38,677 nt of DNA from Chara braunii (GCA_003427395.1 BFEA01000554.1:203969-242645); one strand, 5' to 3'. Positions 1-10,622 are shown, numbered from the stretch's first letter. Notes: a model not told the origin generated them from the sequence alone. Made by a program: numbers and translations.

Positions 1-480
1 AGGCGGCAACACCCACGACCACTTGGGGGGGGTGGCAAATAGTTGTCTTGCCGCACGCTGCTCGCTGCTCGCCGCTCGCCGCTCGCCGACAAGGGGTGGG
101 TGGGTAAATAGCTGCCGTGGCACTTCTTCCACCCCAGCGAGCCACAATATCAACTCAAACTGTGGCTTTGGCCAGTGTGTTAAGGCATTGGCCACTCACG
201 AGCATGAGTGGCAGCTGCCCAGGTTCAAACCCTTGCAGCAGCAACATCTTGGATCTTGATGATATATAATCTGGGAGCGGGGCAGCATGGGCGTGTGGCG
301 CGCGCGCGCGTGCGGCGGACTTGGCCTTGCCTTCGCGCACGCGTTGTGCTGGCAATCTCCTTTTTCGCCACGTTTTTTCGTCGTTTCCACCCAAAAAAAC
401 CCTGAAAATCCTGCTATCAGGATTACAACTAACTCCCTTTGCTACGGGCGGGAGGGCGGGTTGCAGCGGGCACCGTTCCC
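1..480. other. Gene-free left edge; probable leader of an LTR element
   Basis: No convincing coding frame is visible. The stretch holds short GCTCGC-type iterations near 55-92 and a (GC)n run near 299-312. Because a minus-strand primer binding site lies at 481-492, this DNA is probably the start of the internal leader of an LTR element running off the left edge; that is inference. Around 168-245 there is a tRNA-like look: a perfect seven-base hairpin stem (CCACTCA/TGAGTGG), an A-box-like TGGCCAGTGTG, and a B-box-like GGTTCAAACC. This could be a tRNA-derived SINE head. Confidence 0.35.
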
Positions 481-492
481 GCTCTGATACCA
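481..492 (-). promoter_or_regulatory. tRNA-iMet-type primer binding site
   Basis: The plus strand reads GCTCTGATACCA, the exact reverse complement of TGGTATCAGAGC. That is the primer binding site plant LTR retrotransposons use to prime minus-strand DNA synthesis from the 3' end of initiator tRNA-Met. One base later comes TGTGGCGG, a plausible LTR edge beginning with TG. The element is therefore on the minus strand: LTR to the right, internal region to the left and out of the window. Confidence 0.7.
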
Positions 493-493
493 G

Positions 494-548
494 TGTGGCG
501 GACCCACCGGGTGAGGTGCTCCGCTTGGGATAGAGATGGAGATGGAGG
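494..548 (-). mobile_element. LTR fragment, right boundary uncertain
   Basis: This is the start, in plus coordinates, of an LTR that ends next to the primer binding site at 481-492. It begins TGTGGCGGACC. I cannot see its other end: LINE-like sequence takes over somewhere between about 550 and 780, either because the LINE inserted into the LTR or because the LTR extends further than marked. Confidence 0.4.
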
Positions 549-1368
549 ATGAGGGTGGAGCAAGATGGCAAAACGCAGCTCCCACGCGGACTCCAACGCA
601 CGTACTCCAAACTGTGCGAATGTAGAATGCCCCAAAGTACAGACTCTGGTTGGGGTATACCCCAGGGGACTGATTGGCCTGGCTGGTACCGACAGAGGTA
701 CCGGCCTGGACTACCTCGAATACAACACAGGCCTGTGAGAACAGGCCAAGGGGCTGGTCTTACAGGCCAACCAGAGGTCCGCTACAAAGAAGAATCAGCA
801 CGATCACAACTGGAAAAGGAAGTGGTGGTAGTAGTGGCCCAAACTGAAAAACTCAGAAAATTAAATGCAGCATACACTCCTGAGTTCACTACTATTCAAC
901 ACATAGCTGAAGGCAAGGCACCTCATGGAGTGGCTTTAGCCAAATCAGCGAGTTTGACCCTCATGGGCACTCAGCCGCTGATTGCAGCCCGATACATGGA
1001 AAAGGAGAACGAATGGCAGATTGCTACAGACGTGTCCTTCACAATCCCACGAATAGATGAAGGTCAGAATGTGGCTAACATTCTCAGGGAAAAAGTCACT
1101 GAGGGGTTCCCCCCCCGGAGGTTTTTGAGACAGCAAATCCATATGTGCTGTAGATCTGGATAAATACTACAGGGACGATGAATCTGAGAAGGATATGGAC
1201 GAGTGGTACGAAGAGGAGGATGTCCTGAGGCCGGACCTACCCCTGGGACACGAAGGCAGCGGTACCGAGGGGGAATATAAGATGGACGACTCGGTAGGTA
1301 AGGCACAGCAGGACCCACCGGGTGACATCTCAGCAGCAATGGATGCAAGCGACCAGACCACCACCTAG
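549..1368 (+). pseudogene. LINE ORF1-like protein, frameshifted
   Basis: An open frame runs 549-1163 (204 codons). Its first 70 or so residues have low-complexity composition and may be upstream LTR sequence read by chance. From about 780 the protein is lysine- and glutamate-rich, as in LINE ORF1 RNA-binding proteins. A run of eight C near 1109-1116 is a likely frameshift site: beyond it an acidic tail continues in another frame (VDLDKYYRDDESEKDMDEWY begins near 1151) to a stop at 1366-1368. No CCHC knuckle or RRM was recognised. Assignment as ORF1 rests mainly on its place directly upstream of the endonuclease. Confidence 0.45.
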
Positions 1369-1489
1369 GGTGATATTGACCCTGCCCCAAGCCACATCTC
1401 CCCCCCATTCCCTCTACGATGGAGGTTTTCAGACAGCGGGCAAATGCAAAGGAAGGTAAGGTCGACTGGAAGACACAAGGAATAATCAT

Positions 1490-2482
1490 CAGAAGTTGGA
1501 ATATCAACAGTTTGGGGACATTATGTATAACGAAGAGAAAATGGACGACATAATCAGAGGAATCACGGACTACACAAACAAACATGCAGACATCATAATG
1601 CTACAAGAGACGCACCTCACCTTTTTGTTGGAGCATAACAGAATTAGGCAATTCTTTACAAGAAAACTGGGAGGAGTGAAGGATAAAATTCATTCTCATA
1701 CCTAAATCATCCCGCTTTTACAAGGCAGGGTCTGTAATGGGCATGGAGGCTGACACAGAAGGAGGAAGATGGTGCTTCATGGACCTTAAATGGAAGGACG
1801 AAGAATTCGGATTTATAATGTCTATGCACTCAACAACGCGACAGAAATAGCGGCCTTTATAACGAACATAGGTAGACTGATCACACCATTGACACCATGC
1901 ATTTTAGCAGGAGATTGGAACGCAACTTTAGACCCTTCCGTGGATCACATATCGAGATCATCCGCAAACCAATCATCTCAGGAGGCAATCCCCATTCAAA
2001 AATTGACGGTCGGTCACAATCTGGTGGAACCTTTCCGTACTTTGCATCCGGAGAAGAGAGCCTATACTTTGGTGAAAAAGAACCATGCCCAACATACTGC
2101 TCTCTCCTTCATTGATTATTTCTTGCTATCAGAAACTATGATGGAATCAGCCAAAAGTGTGGAGATCATGCCGCTGGCACCTTACCCGGGTCTGGACCAC
2201 AAACCAATTGAACTCATTTGTTGCTTTGAACAGTTCATCAAGAAAGGCTGCAACTTCCAAAAGCTAAATAACTCCCTCCTTCTGAGCAAGACCTTTCAGG
2301 CGGGGGCTCAAGAATGTTGGCAGAACTTGAGAAAAGGATACCTATCGAATCAGGATAGCTGGGAATGGTTTGAAGAAAGCTACCTCACCCGATTTCAAAC
2401 AGTGGCCAAAATTTCGAGGAAACTAGCCAATGATAGAAAACAAAGGAAGCAGGCATTGAAAAATGCTCTTAAGATATCATAA
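1490..2482 (+). pseudogene. LINE endonuclease (EEP/APE-like) domain, frameshifted
   Basis: Motifs of the exonuclease-endonuclease-phosphatase fold appear in order. SWNINSLG near 1494-1517 holds the metal-binding Asn. ADIIMLQETHL near 1589-1621 holds the catalytic Glu. GDWNATLD near 1911-1934 holds the catalytic Asp/Asn. A C-terminal GLDHKPIEL near 2191-2217 corresponds to the family's SDH motif. The first motif is in one frame, the second in the frame 1496-1705, and the rest in 1790-2482, so there are at least two frameshifts. After a stop at about 2480 the reading continues into the RT. This domain would nick target DNA. Confidence 0.8.
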
Positions 2483-2509
2483 ATAAACCGGATCGATAAT
2501 TCATTTTCT

Positions 2510-4110
2510 GTGCTCTACAGAGACATCTTCGAAAAAGCGAGAGAAGAACTGACGATGTGGAGATGGTGGGAGTTGAAAGACCTGCAAGTGAGAGCAAGGA
2601 TGAATGAATACGAAGTGAGCGAGTCAATGTCCAAACACTTCTTCGCAAGAATAAAAGCCAATGTAAGAACCAGTTCAATCGAAGGCCTGTGGAATCTCAC
2701 AACAACACCTGAAATAATTACAGACGATGTGAAAATGTTGAACATAGCAAAGGAATTCTACAAGGACCTCTACCACACAAAGACCCCCACACCTACCCCT
2801 CCAAGCACTAGAGAGGCACAAAACAGGATGTTACAATATTTAGAGAAAACGATCTCTCCAGAACAAGCAAAATTTCTTGATAGACCGATCACGATAGAGG
2901 AACTACAAGTCGCAGTTCAAAGCATGAATAACAACAAATCACCAGGCATAGATGGACTGACAAAAGAATTCTGGGAAAAGTTCTGGCCACTCTTAGGGGG
3001 TGATCTGTTGAATTTCTACAATGACAGTTGGTCTAAGGGCGGTTTAGGAAACCTGATGAGTAGTAGTGTAGTTACACAATTGTACAAGAAAGAGGAGAAG
3101 GACGACATAAGAAACTATAGACCAATCTCGCTACCGACTCTCCCTTACAAGATTCTGGCCAAAGCTCTAGCCTTTCGAATCGTAGATCTGACAAACAAAT
3201 GCTTCCACATTGACTAAACAAGTTTCATCCCCGAGAGGTATATTCTGGACAACGTACTTACGCCTAAGGAAGCAGTCAAAAAGGTCAGAGAGAAAAGGAT
3301 AAACACAACAATCCTCTTCTTCGACTTCGAGAAGGCCTATGATCAGGCTAATTGGGCCTTCCTCAACGCAAGTATGGAGAAGATGGGAGCGGGCCCAAAT
3401 TTCAGAAAGTGGGTGCGCATTCTGTACAATGATGCCACGGGTTGTGTCCAAGGCAATGACTTGCTATCAACATGTTATCCGATCTCACGGTCGGTTAGCC
3501 AGGGAGACCCTCTAGCGCCACCAATTTTCTCTTTCTGATGGAGGCTATAGCCTCATTTTTGTGCAAAGACCCCTCCATTCACAGGTTACCAGAGGTCAAC
3601 GTGGGCACCACTCACCACTTGCAATTCCCGACGGTAATAATGTTTGCAGATGATCTAACGGTTCTCATTCGAGCGTCCGACTCTTCCTTCAGTGCGCTGG
3701 TTAGAGCTATGGAGGCCTTCAGACTAGCATCTGAAATGGAAATTAACTGGAAGAAAACAATCGGTTGGTGGTTGTCTGATGAGGACATCCCTCAGCTCCA
3801 GGGCCCTGAAGCGGCTATGACGTGGAAGAAACCTGAGACACCCACACGATATGTAGGTATACTAGTGACAAAAAATGGATTCGCCCCCCAAATGGCGCAA
3901 AACTTACTCACCAACAAAATCAACAAACTGGGTAGATGGGGTAATACGTTTATGTCCTTGCTGGGTCGTGCACTGACCATCAACACATCGATCTTCTCAA
4001 TGATGTGGTACATATCATCAATCTGGACAGTACCGGACCATACAATCAAGGTTCTCAACCGCAAAGCCAGAGCATATTTATGGACCCGCGATCATGCATA
4101 CCGAACATAG
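2510..4110 (+). pseudogene. LINE reverse transcriptase core, stop and frameshift
   Basis: The frame 2510-3217 carries NNNKSPGIDGLTKEFW and DIRNYRPISL, classic LINE RT blocks. It is cut by TAA at 3215-3217, where CAA (Gln) would restore the usual QTSFIPERYILDN block. The same frame goes on with DFEKAYD near 3319-3340, which holds the first catalytic Asp, and SRSVSQGDPLAP near 3487-3520. A one-base frameshift near 3520-3530 moves the reading into 3538-4110. There FADDLTVL near 3641-3665 is the YxDD-type active site, with Phe for Tyr as is common in LINEs. The catalytic residues survive although the gene is broken. Confidence 0.88.
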
Positions 4111-5094
4111 CCTGGCACTACATTACTAGGCATTATTGATCCCAAACAAGAAACAAAGCCCTACAAGTTAAATGGATTGTTAAACTCCTCACCAGACCTG
4201 GATTGGCATGGAGCTAACTGGCTCTGGACAGCATCAGGAATTTAGCCCCTGTAGACACCCCAGCGAATATGTCGGGCCTCTACTAGGCGATGAACAAAGA
4301 ATTGAGCCCAAATACAGGCCGGAGGAATCGACTAAAAGGGAGGGAGGAAAATGAAGCTAGACCTCCCACACCCTACTGGACTGCCCTGCTACGGATATGC
4401 TGGGAAATCATGCCGAAAAAAGTGGGCAGACCCAAGTCCAAAGAGGAGGTTTTGAGACAACCCCTGTTTGCTAATCCTTGGGTGAAGGACTTGAGTGACC
4501 ACCCTTTAACCCTTAAACCTAGAGGAAGGAGATGGCTGTCATGGATAAGGTATGGAGTTTGGAAAGCCTGCCACATATGGGATGAGGAGAAAAAAGACTG
4601 GGTGACAGAACAGGAACTCGCCTGTCAGCTCAAGGGATGTCACCGACGGGATGAAAACCTGCAAATGGTCATTCGCTGCATTCCAGATGGTTGGAAAGAA
4701 TTATTGAGCAAAGCCTCAACATGGAAACCAGGAGAGTGGGGGGTCTTGGTACAGGAATCGCCTCCATCAAGGGCCTACCAATTCTCCCATCATCAGCAGG
4801 GTTCGGACACTCTGGCTGTGTTCACCTCTTTTCCGATCATTCATTCAACTCAAGGGCTGTCATCCATTCTGAATGATGGGGTAGAAAGAATAGTTCTAAA
4901 CAATTTTGTGCTCAGGAAAGGAAGAGTACTGGGGCAATGGCCAAAAACGATCTTCAGAATGGATACGGCAATTCAGGACTTGGAGTTCGACCCAGTTTAA
5001 CTGTATATTGGTTCTTGGTTTTTTTGCAGTTAAACTGGGTTACAACCTCCTAAATAAAACCAAGGATCCGGATCCCACAATTAAAAATAGATGA
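4111..5094 (+). pseudogene. LINE RT thumb and connection region, multiply stopped
   Basis: Just after the RT core, GIIDPKQET near 4130 and ALQVKWIVKLLTRPGLAWS near 4158-4216 are the usual post-RT blocks of plant LINEs, in two different frames. In-frame stops fall at about 4216 (TAA) and 4284 (TAG). The frame 4290-5000 (236 codons) then continues with a Trp-rich sequence lacking a domain I can name. It ends at a TAA near 4998; an alternative frame 4906-5094 bridges toward the zinc-finger part. This is linker between RT and zf-RVT. Confidence 0.65.
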
Positions 5095-5100
5095 ACGAAG

Positions 5101-5427
5101 TTGATTGGTCAGGAAGCTACCCAGATATCACAGATACCATGGAAGAAGTTCAAATCAATCCGACCTGTCAAGATTAGAAGCCTCCAATGGCTTATCTCAT
5201 ACGTAGCGTTACCTGTCAACCAATGGCTGCATATCAGAAGAAGACACAATGACCCCAATAGCTCTGACCTATGCGTAGTATGCTCGGAAAATGAACCTGA
5301 AGACATGATACATTGTCAAATAAGCTGTAGAGAAGCGAGAGTATTGGGCCAGGGCATCAGACCTCTGGGCTTCCCTTTTCCCGACTCCTCTCCCCGAACA
5401 CCCCATTCAACTCCTCCTCTGGACTAA
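5101..5427 (+). pseudogene. LINE zf-RVT Cys/His domain
   Basis: The frame holds IRSLQWLISYVALPVNQWLH followed by LCVVCSENEPEDMIHCQISC, i.e. C-x2-C and then H-x3-C (CVVC and HCQISC). This matches the zf-RVT domain found after RT in many plant LINEs. The frame terminates near 5425, shortly after the domain, and coding resumes in another frame at 5471. The domain is thought to help bind the element RNA or DNA; here it is part of a dead copy. Confidence 0.75.
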
Positions 5428-5470
5428 CATTCCAGCTCAGCTCCACAGGTCTGAAAGGATATGGTTTGGG

Positions 5471-5800
5471 ATGATCAGAAAAGTCACACTCTGGTCTATA
5501 TGGAAGGAAAGATGCAGCAGAACCATCGAAGGGATATCAACACCAAGGGAGAAAGTTTGGGCAGAGACAAGGACACTAATTCAGGCAGAGATTTTGTGCA
5601 AGTGGCAGAAGACAAGACAATCCATGACGGATGATTTGGATCAGCAGCTGAGAACAACGAAGAAATTTACAAAGATATGGCTGGCAGGCGGCAAGGTAGC
5701 AGAAATAAAGGACTTCCGCATATGTTGGAAGGACTGGCATAATTCAGAAGTGGGTCTGAGAAGACAGAGAATCCAGCAAGCTCCATCACAGGCCACATAA
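5471..5800 (+). pseudogene. LINE C-terminal tail
   Basis: This frame of 109 codons is rich in Lys, Arg and Trp (for example VTLWSIWKERCSRTIEGIST). It matches the position and general look of the C-terminal segment that follows zf-RVT in plant LINEs, where a WxIWKERN-like motif is common. It ends at a TAA near 5799, which I take as the end of ORF2. Confidence 0.55.
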
Positions 5801-6127
5801 GTATCACAGCAGGAGGTTGTAAACCTACGAGTGCGGAAAAGTGTGAAGAGTCTGAAGACTCTGTCCCTTTGCTTGTCCCTTTCTTGTGCTTCGAGATAAA
5901 TATGGCAGATCCTAGTTAGATAGACCTGAGAGGAAAGGTGGAAGCAAGGCAAGCTGACAGTTAATCCTCCACACTACTGGAGCAATCAACGCTGATCAGG
6001 GATCCTTTGGCCAGACGGAAGGAAGCATGAGTCGTTTGGTATTCTTAATTTTTTGACTTGCCGGTGGAATAGGAACCGGACTGACGCTCCCCAGAATGGA
6101 TATATGGAGCCAGGGCCATAAGGACCT

Positions 6128-6158
<31 letters not shown>
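5801..6158 (+). other. LINE 3' untranslated region and poly-A tail
   Basis: About 330 non-coding bases follow ORF2 and end in CCATAAGGACCTGTTT, then A27 at 6132-6158. The A run marks the 3' end of the retroposed copy. No repeat of the flank was found that would define a target-site duplication. Confidence 0.7.
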
Positions 6159-6161
<3 letters not shown>

Positions 6162-6384
6162 AACCTGTTTTTTTCTAGGTAGCACGGCCTATCTGGCTGG
6201 ATAATCTGGTCGGATTATCTGGCCGGATTATCGGGGGTCCGGATTATCCGGATGATTGAAAAAATGGCCAAAAAATTAAAAAAAAAAAAAAAAAAAAAAA
6301 AGGGATATTGCTTTTTTTATTCAAGAATCGGGAACAAGTTTGGTTTTCTTTTCTCTTTCAAAAAAAAAAAAGAAAAAAAAAAAA
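6159..6384. repeat. GGATTATC iterations between A-rich tracts
   Basis: Directly after the LINE tail the octamer GGATTATC occurs three times between about 6213 and 6249, with a related GGATAATC just before. One copy sits in a near-palindrome, TCCGGATTATCCGGA. A second A run follows at about 6278-6300 and a third, interrupted by G, at 6361-6384. The tracts may be tails of successive retroposon insertions. No gene is visible. Confidence 0.5.
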
Positions 6385-7034
6385 TGCTGTTCCTTTCCTA
6401 CTTGCTGTGTTGTCCGAGGCCCAAACTGCATCTTTGATCTCACCCAGTTTCCTCGTAAAATTCCGCTGCAATTTTTTTGTGATCCTCATGTGTCGTAAGA
6501 TGGGTCTCCTGCAGCATTATTATATCTGCAATTTTGTCATTCTCGGTTTTGAGGCCCTTGATAATGTCGTTTTTTTCTTCCTTGTGAGTACATTGCCGAG
6601 TCTGTTGATAATCCAACTGCGTACGGTAATGCCTTGTGTCCTCCAGTTGACTTTAGGGCTTTACTGGTTGGCAGGGCTCCTAAACCCTTTCCATAATGTG
6701 AAGACCATAGTCACCGAAGGGTTAACAATGCTGTCCCTTTGCGTGGGGGGGGGGGGGGGGATGGGTGTATGTGTCAGTAGAAGCCTCGGGAATGTCCGCT
6801 TTAATTTTTTATTTTTTATTGTTTTTTACAATTTGTATTACTGAGATTTGCATCATATTGAATTTCACAAATAAATGTTTAATGATCCGATTATGTACTT
6901 TTCTATTGGACTTGAGCTGCGTTCAGGTGGTTGCAGATCGTTCTCGCACCTGTGTAATTCTTCTGGCACACCTAAAACAAGAGGTGGGGGAGACTTCCAT
7001 GATTTACGGCTCCAGGGCCTTCGGCCTCGAGGGA
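6385..7034. other. No recognised gene; G16 homopolymer
   Basis: Open frames here are composed of low-complexity or random-looking sequence. The one striking feature is a run of sixteen G at 6745-6760. Homopolymers of this length are prone to assembly error. Confidence 0.4.
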
Positions 7035-7172
7035 TCCTTCAATATACCATTGCGCACCATGAAAGGTACCCATTAGAACATTAAGGGCCGTGTGAGCACT
7101 ATGTCCTGGTCTGAAGCCATGTGAATAAGTGGAAAAGCAGTGTTCATAAATAGGTTCTAGGATCATTCTCAA
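7035..7172 (-). pseudogene. Organelle group II intron reverse transcriptase/maturase fragment
   Basis: Read on the minus strand, 46 residues begin LRMILEPIYEHCFSTYSHGF and continue RPGHSAHTALNVLMGTFHGA and QWYIEG. These correspond to RT blocks of group II intron-encoded proteins, where the LEPIYEP.FS..SHGFRPGRS.HTAL....W.IEGDI pattern is highly conserved. Homology stops on both sides: an in-frame stop lies about 30 bases upstream, and unrelated sequence follows the IEG, so the catalytic motifs are absent. A 46-codon piece in nuclear repeat DNA is best explained as transferred mitochondrial (less likely plastid) DNA. The donor intron cannot be named from the sequence. Confidence 0.7.
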
Positions 7173-7974
7173 ACCTGAGGCAAAAGCGGACCGACTGGCT
7201 TAGCCAGCTGAACAAAAGTAGCAGTGCAGAGACCTAAGGGAATGGAGTCATTCATGCTCCAATTTTTCCTAAACAAATAGATTATAGAACGCATATCATG
7301 CCCCCAATTTCATTCATCATTGTAACTACACGTGCCTTATTCATTTGCGGCAGAAGACAACAGGGTCATGAGGAAGTAATTAAGGTGCACGCTACTCACA
7401 GTATGTACGGGACAGCCTTCCAAAGAAGGAAAGGAAACTTCATATGCAAGTCCAACCTTGAGATGGCATGAAAAATGGCACATGATGATCACAGGACATC
7501 TTTTCTTCATGGCTGCGACAGTGCAAGGCAGAGAGACGAGAAAAGAAATTGCAATGCAGTCCAATGGAAAAGAGAAAAATGTGGAAGGAGTGAAGAGCGG
7601 GATCACACAAGAAGAAAAGAAAAAAAAGGGCAAGTTGGCAGCAGACTCTTTGGGAAGAAGCAGAAGTCAGATGCTGTCCATACTGAAAAGGACGACTGCA
7701 GGGTTAGATTTCATATGAACTTAATTATATTAGTATCCATCCTTTTCCTCTAACATCCATTTATTATGTTCTTTACTTTCTATTTTGTGTATGTGTACTG
7801 TATGCATATTCTGAATTAAGAATATACTAAAATGTTATCTGCCTCTATGACTGAAAAAATAGTAAAATGCAATAAGATAAGAAAGAACCAATAGTTTCTT
7901 AGTTAATGATCATTTATTACCCAGAGAAAAGTACAATGAGAATGGATAAACTGCAATGCAACGCACGAGTGTTG

Positions 7975-7976
<2 letters not shown>
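7173..7976. other. No recognised gene
   Basis: A/T-rich, with short open frames of random composition only. No RNA gene or transposon terminus was recognised. Confidence 0.4.
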
Positions 7977-8012
<36 letters not shown>

Positions 8013-8013
8013 T
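7977..8013. repeat. (ATT)n microsatellite
   Basis: About twelve uninterrupted TTA/ATT triplets are followed by a run of eight G. Confidence 0.95.
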
Positions 8014-9240
8014 GGGGGGGGAGTATTATTATGAGTTTGACCCCTCGGCATATGGCCCTGCAGAAGGCGCGTGCCCGCCCTAAGTGAAGGCGGCCCCCCT
8101 GAATCTCAATGCACCCTGAACTCGTCAATTTTTGCAAATCTTGGTCGGCGCCAGACAGTTGCCACGCGCCAGTTTGTTACATCCGCCTTGCACGTGAGAA
8201 TGGGAAAGATTCGTGAGCCTTCCAGGCCCTTCCAGCAACGTGGGGTAAGCAGGGAGCATCGCACGACTGTGCCTGGGTGGTTGGGCATGCCTAACCAAAT
8301 CGGTCCCAGGCCGCTGTCTGAACGGGCCTGGGAGCAGACACTTCGACCCAATCTGAAGCTACTGGGCACACACGATGTCGGGCTGAGCAGCAAACAGGCC
8401 AGGCCACTTGCATATAGCAAAGAGCCTGGCACGAGTGGGGCAGTCGGGTACCAGCTTGCAATGTGGCAGCACTGCTAGAGCAAGCGCTCGTGGCATAGGT
8501 TGTGAGAGCTAGCGCAGGGTGCTGGAGTGTGCCCGCGTGCGGTAGCGTGTGAGCAGGGCGCTGCTGAGGGCAGCGCCATAGCCCAGCCCTCCATAGCCAG
8601 TCTTCGGGCCTTGGACTGTCAGCGAGTGCTGGTGGTCTTCGTGTATGAGGAAGAAGGTGTGGGTAGAGATGACAAGGGAGAGAGAGAGAGAGAGATGAGG
8701 ATGATGATCTGAGGGCACGTACCTGGTCTTAGCAATTGTCTACAAGGGTCGACATCTTCATGTACTTCGGTTCAGCTGCTGACGTCCACAGTTGCATTGT
8801 CAATTCGTAGGCTGGTAGTAGCTGTGTGATTGTAGTATGGGCGCCAAGCGCCAGATAGGAGGGAAGGGCTTTGGATACTTATGTTGGTGATGGTGAGAGT
8901 ATGCTCTCATTGACACTCGAATTCAGTGCTTTGGTTCTCCATTGGTGTAATATTGGTGCAATTCTGCTTTCTGGACAGTGTCGGACTTCCTGGCTTGCAA
9001 TCTGGAATCTGTCATTTCGCTATTGCTCATTTTCGCAATTTCGTATCGGAGCTGGTTCGAGCCGCTCCGCTGGCGGCCTTCGCAATAGCTGTTTGGTGCT
9101 TCGCTGGATGATGGTGCGGCAGTGATAACGCGTGCGCGTTGGCAAGAGGCGGCCCAAGGCCCTGTGGCACGCCAGGAAGGCTATGTGGCGACATAGGGGT
9201 GCATGTTGGATGATGAGAGCTTGCTGACGTGGCAATTTAA
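8014..9240. other. No recognised gene
   Basis: Moderately GC-rich DNA with small frames on both strands but no motif I can place. A short (GA)n run lies near 8678-8694. The segment GCTGACGTGGCA at about 9222-9233 matches the repeated leader motif described at 31050-31212. It may be degraded LTR-element DNA. Confidence 0.35.
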
Positions 9241-9313
9241 GCCGAGGTGGAACTGCATTGCATTATGGGTTGTGCCAAGGTGGAACTGCATTGCATTATG
9301 GGTTGTGCCGAGG
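9241..9313. repeat. 33-bp tandem duplication
   Basis: Two 33-base units (9241-9273 and 9274-9306) differ at one base (GCCGAGG versus GCCAAGG) and each contains AACTGCATTGCATTATGGGT. A third partial unit starts at 9307. Confidence 0.9.
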
Positions 9314-9714
9314 CGTCGGCCGGTCACCATAAATACACGTCAGATTACTGGTGAGGAATCTGTGGTTGGGGCAGCACTATGAGGTACGTTGCTACTTACC
9401 TTATCTACCCTCCTCATTACTCCTTACCGTGAGGATGTGAGTTCTGTCTTGAGAGTCCTCTCATTGTGAGGTGTCGCGAGCGCTCAACCTTGAGAGTCGA
9501 CATTCTTCCTAGGGAGCAAGCTGGTGGGAGACGGGCATTGCCTCTGAAGGGCCCTGGACGAAGCACTTGGGTCACTGTCACCATGCCAATCCACTGGGAT
9601 TAGTACACGCATGCTATGCTGCTTGTTCTTGGTTCTGCCTGCTGCGTTGTAGAGGGAACGTGGACTGACCAGTCCTATACCAGGCCGTCTATAAATATTT
9701 CTGGCTGATCGCAC

Positions 9715-10622
9715 TGTTATGATTCTGGTTGTCTGTTGTCTGAAGACCAACTCACTCACATAGACTTCCAGGTATAAAACTTCAATATACCACTTTGAAA
9801 AATAAAATTGATACAACTCAAAGTAGATTTTCTTCAAGGATCTTTTGAAAAACACAAAATCTATGCTAATATTATTATATGCATAGATGGAATAAGCAAT
9901 AATAATACCAATCAATGCAACTCGAATTGAGCTTAAATTTAATAGTATTTGAAAAAAACTTGTTTCATTATGATCCACAATTGGAGAATCTAAAAATATA
10001 GGAAGGGGAGAGAATAGGAGTATCACACCGCATAGGGAAAAATGAACACAGCGGAAGACTTGACCATGCGATATGACAGGGTACACCGAAAGTGCAATTC
10101 ACTCCACTCAATCCTCACAACCAGTCATAAAGAAAAGCCGAGTAGATCACATCCCAGAAACAATGAAGCAATGATAGTTTGAACCCAGTATCAACACTGT
10201 TTATTAAACTCAGAGTCTCGAATTGTCAGGATAACTCTAGAACTATGGTGCGCTGCTAAGAAATGAGCAGCATTTCACTTCCCAACCCTGAGTAACTGCT
10301 AATAACACCCCTGAGTCCCTGAAACACCAAATGCCACCAAGATACTGCCTCCAGAGGTAAGCGCCACCCTGAAACAGGCCTCTGAGGCCAAGTGCCACTC
10401 AGAGGGTGAAGAAGAAGACCAGCGCCACAGTGTCTGATGATGATGAAGTGTCGGATGACTTCCTGGATGGAAGTCTGCAGCAGTGTCACCTCTCCTGACA
10501 AGATGAACTCTGAGGAAGACGCTGCAGCTATGGCTGCAGCGTACCACACCCTGTAACCCTACTTTGAAAGAGGGTCCAGCAGGGCACCACTTCTCTCGTC
10601 TCCATCAGACCTCAAATAGCTC
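9715..10622 (-). repeat. Left LTR copy, interrupted by plastid-like DNA
   Basis: It begins TGTTATGATTCTGG and follows the copy at 13361-14061 at roughly nine of ten bases by eye, up to the shared AATAGCTC at about 10615-10622, where similarity stops abruptly. A 225-base insert (9776-10000) is present here but absent from the other LTR. In its place the right copy has about 18 bases (GCCCATACATACACAGAA) that are missing here. Confidence 0.8.
9776..10000 (-). pseudogene. ndhF: Nuclear plastid-DNA insert, ndhF-like C-terminal fragment
   Basis: On the minus strand 75 codons read openly through a very A/T-rich insert, including SIRVALIGIIIAYSIYAYNN (a membrane segment) and FKRSLKKIYFELYQFYFSKW plus YIEVLY. 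This pattern fits the C-terminal part of plastid NAD(P)H dehydrogenase subunit 5 (NdhF), where a small-residue membrane helix is followed by a Lys-rich loop and a final W..YIE..Y helix. The base composition is far more A/T-rich than the flanks, as in charophyte plastid genomes. The insert replaces about 18 bp of LTR with no duplicated target, as expected for end-joining repair. Mitochondrial nad5 is the main alternative. Confidence 0.65.

Larger units (their letters stand above)
549..6158 (+). mobile_element. Degenerate non-LTR retrotransposon (LINE), near full length
   Basis: The order is an ORF1-like frame, an endonuclease/exonuclease/phosphatase-type endonuclease, a reverse transcriptase, a Cys/His zf-RVT domain, a 3' untranslated region and a 27-base poly-A run at 6132-6158. 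That is the layout of plant L1-like LINEs. The copy is dead: I count at least three in-frame stops and two or more frameshifts in the RT part alone. The 5' end is not certain and no target-site duplication was found. Such elements normally copy themselves by nicking DNA with the endonuclease and priming RT on the nicked end. Confidence 0.85.

Noticed and set aside
168-245. A functional tRNA gene
   Set aside because: The B-box-like and stem features are present, but I could not fold a complete cloverleaf with an acceptor stem; at most a SINE head.
501-1326. Shared 15-mer GGACCCACCGGGTGA at 501 and 1312
   Set aside because: A single 15-base match in 38 kb is near chance expectation and does not extend.
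7030-7050. Adjacent XhoI- and BamHI-type sites (CTCGAGGGATCC) as vector sequence
   Set aside because: No flanking vector or polylinker context is present; two hexamers alone are not evidence of cloning DNA.
9484-10086. A 200-codon minus-strand gene
   Set aside because: Only the central 75 codons (plastid-like insert) are meaningful; the ends are LTR sequence that happens to be open.
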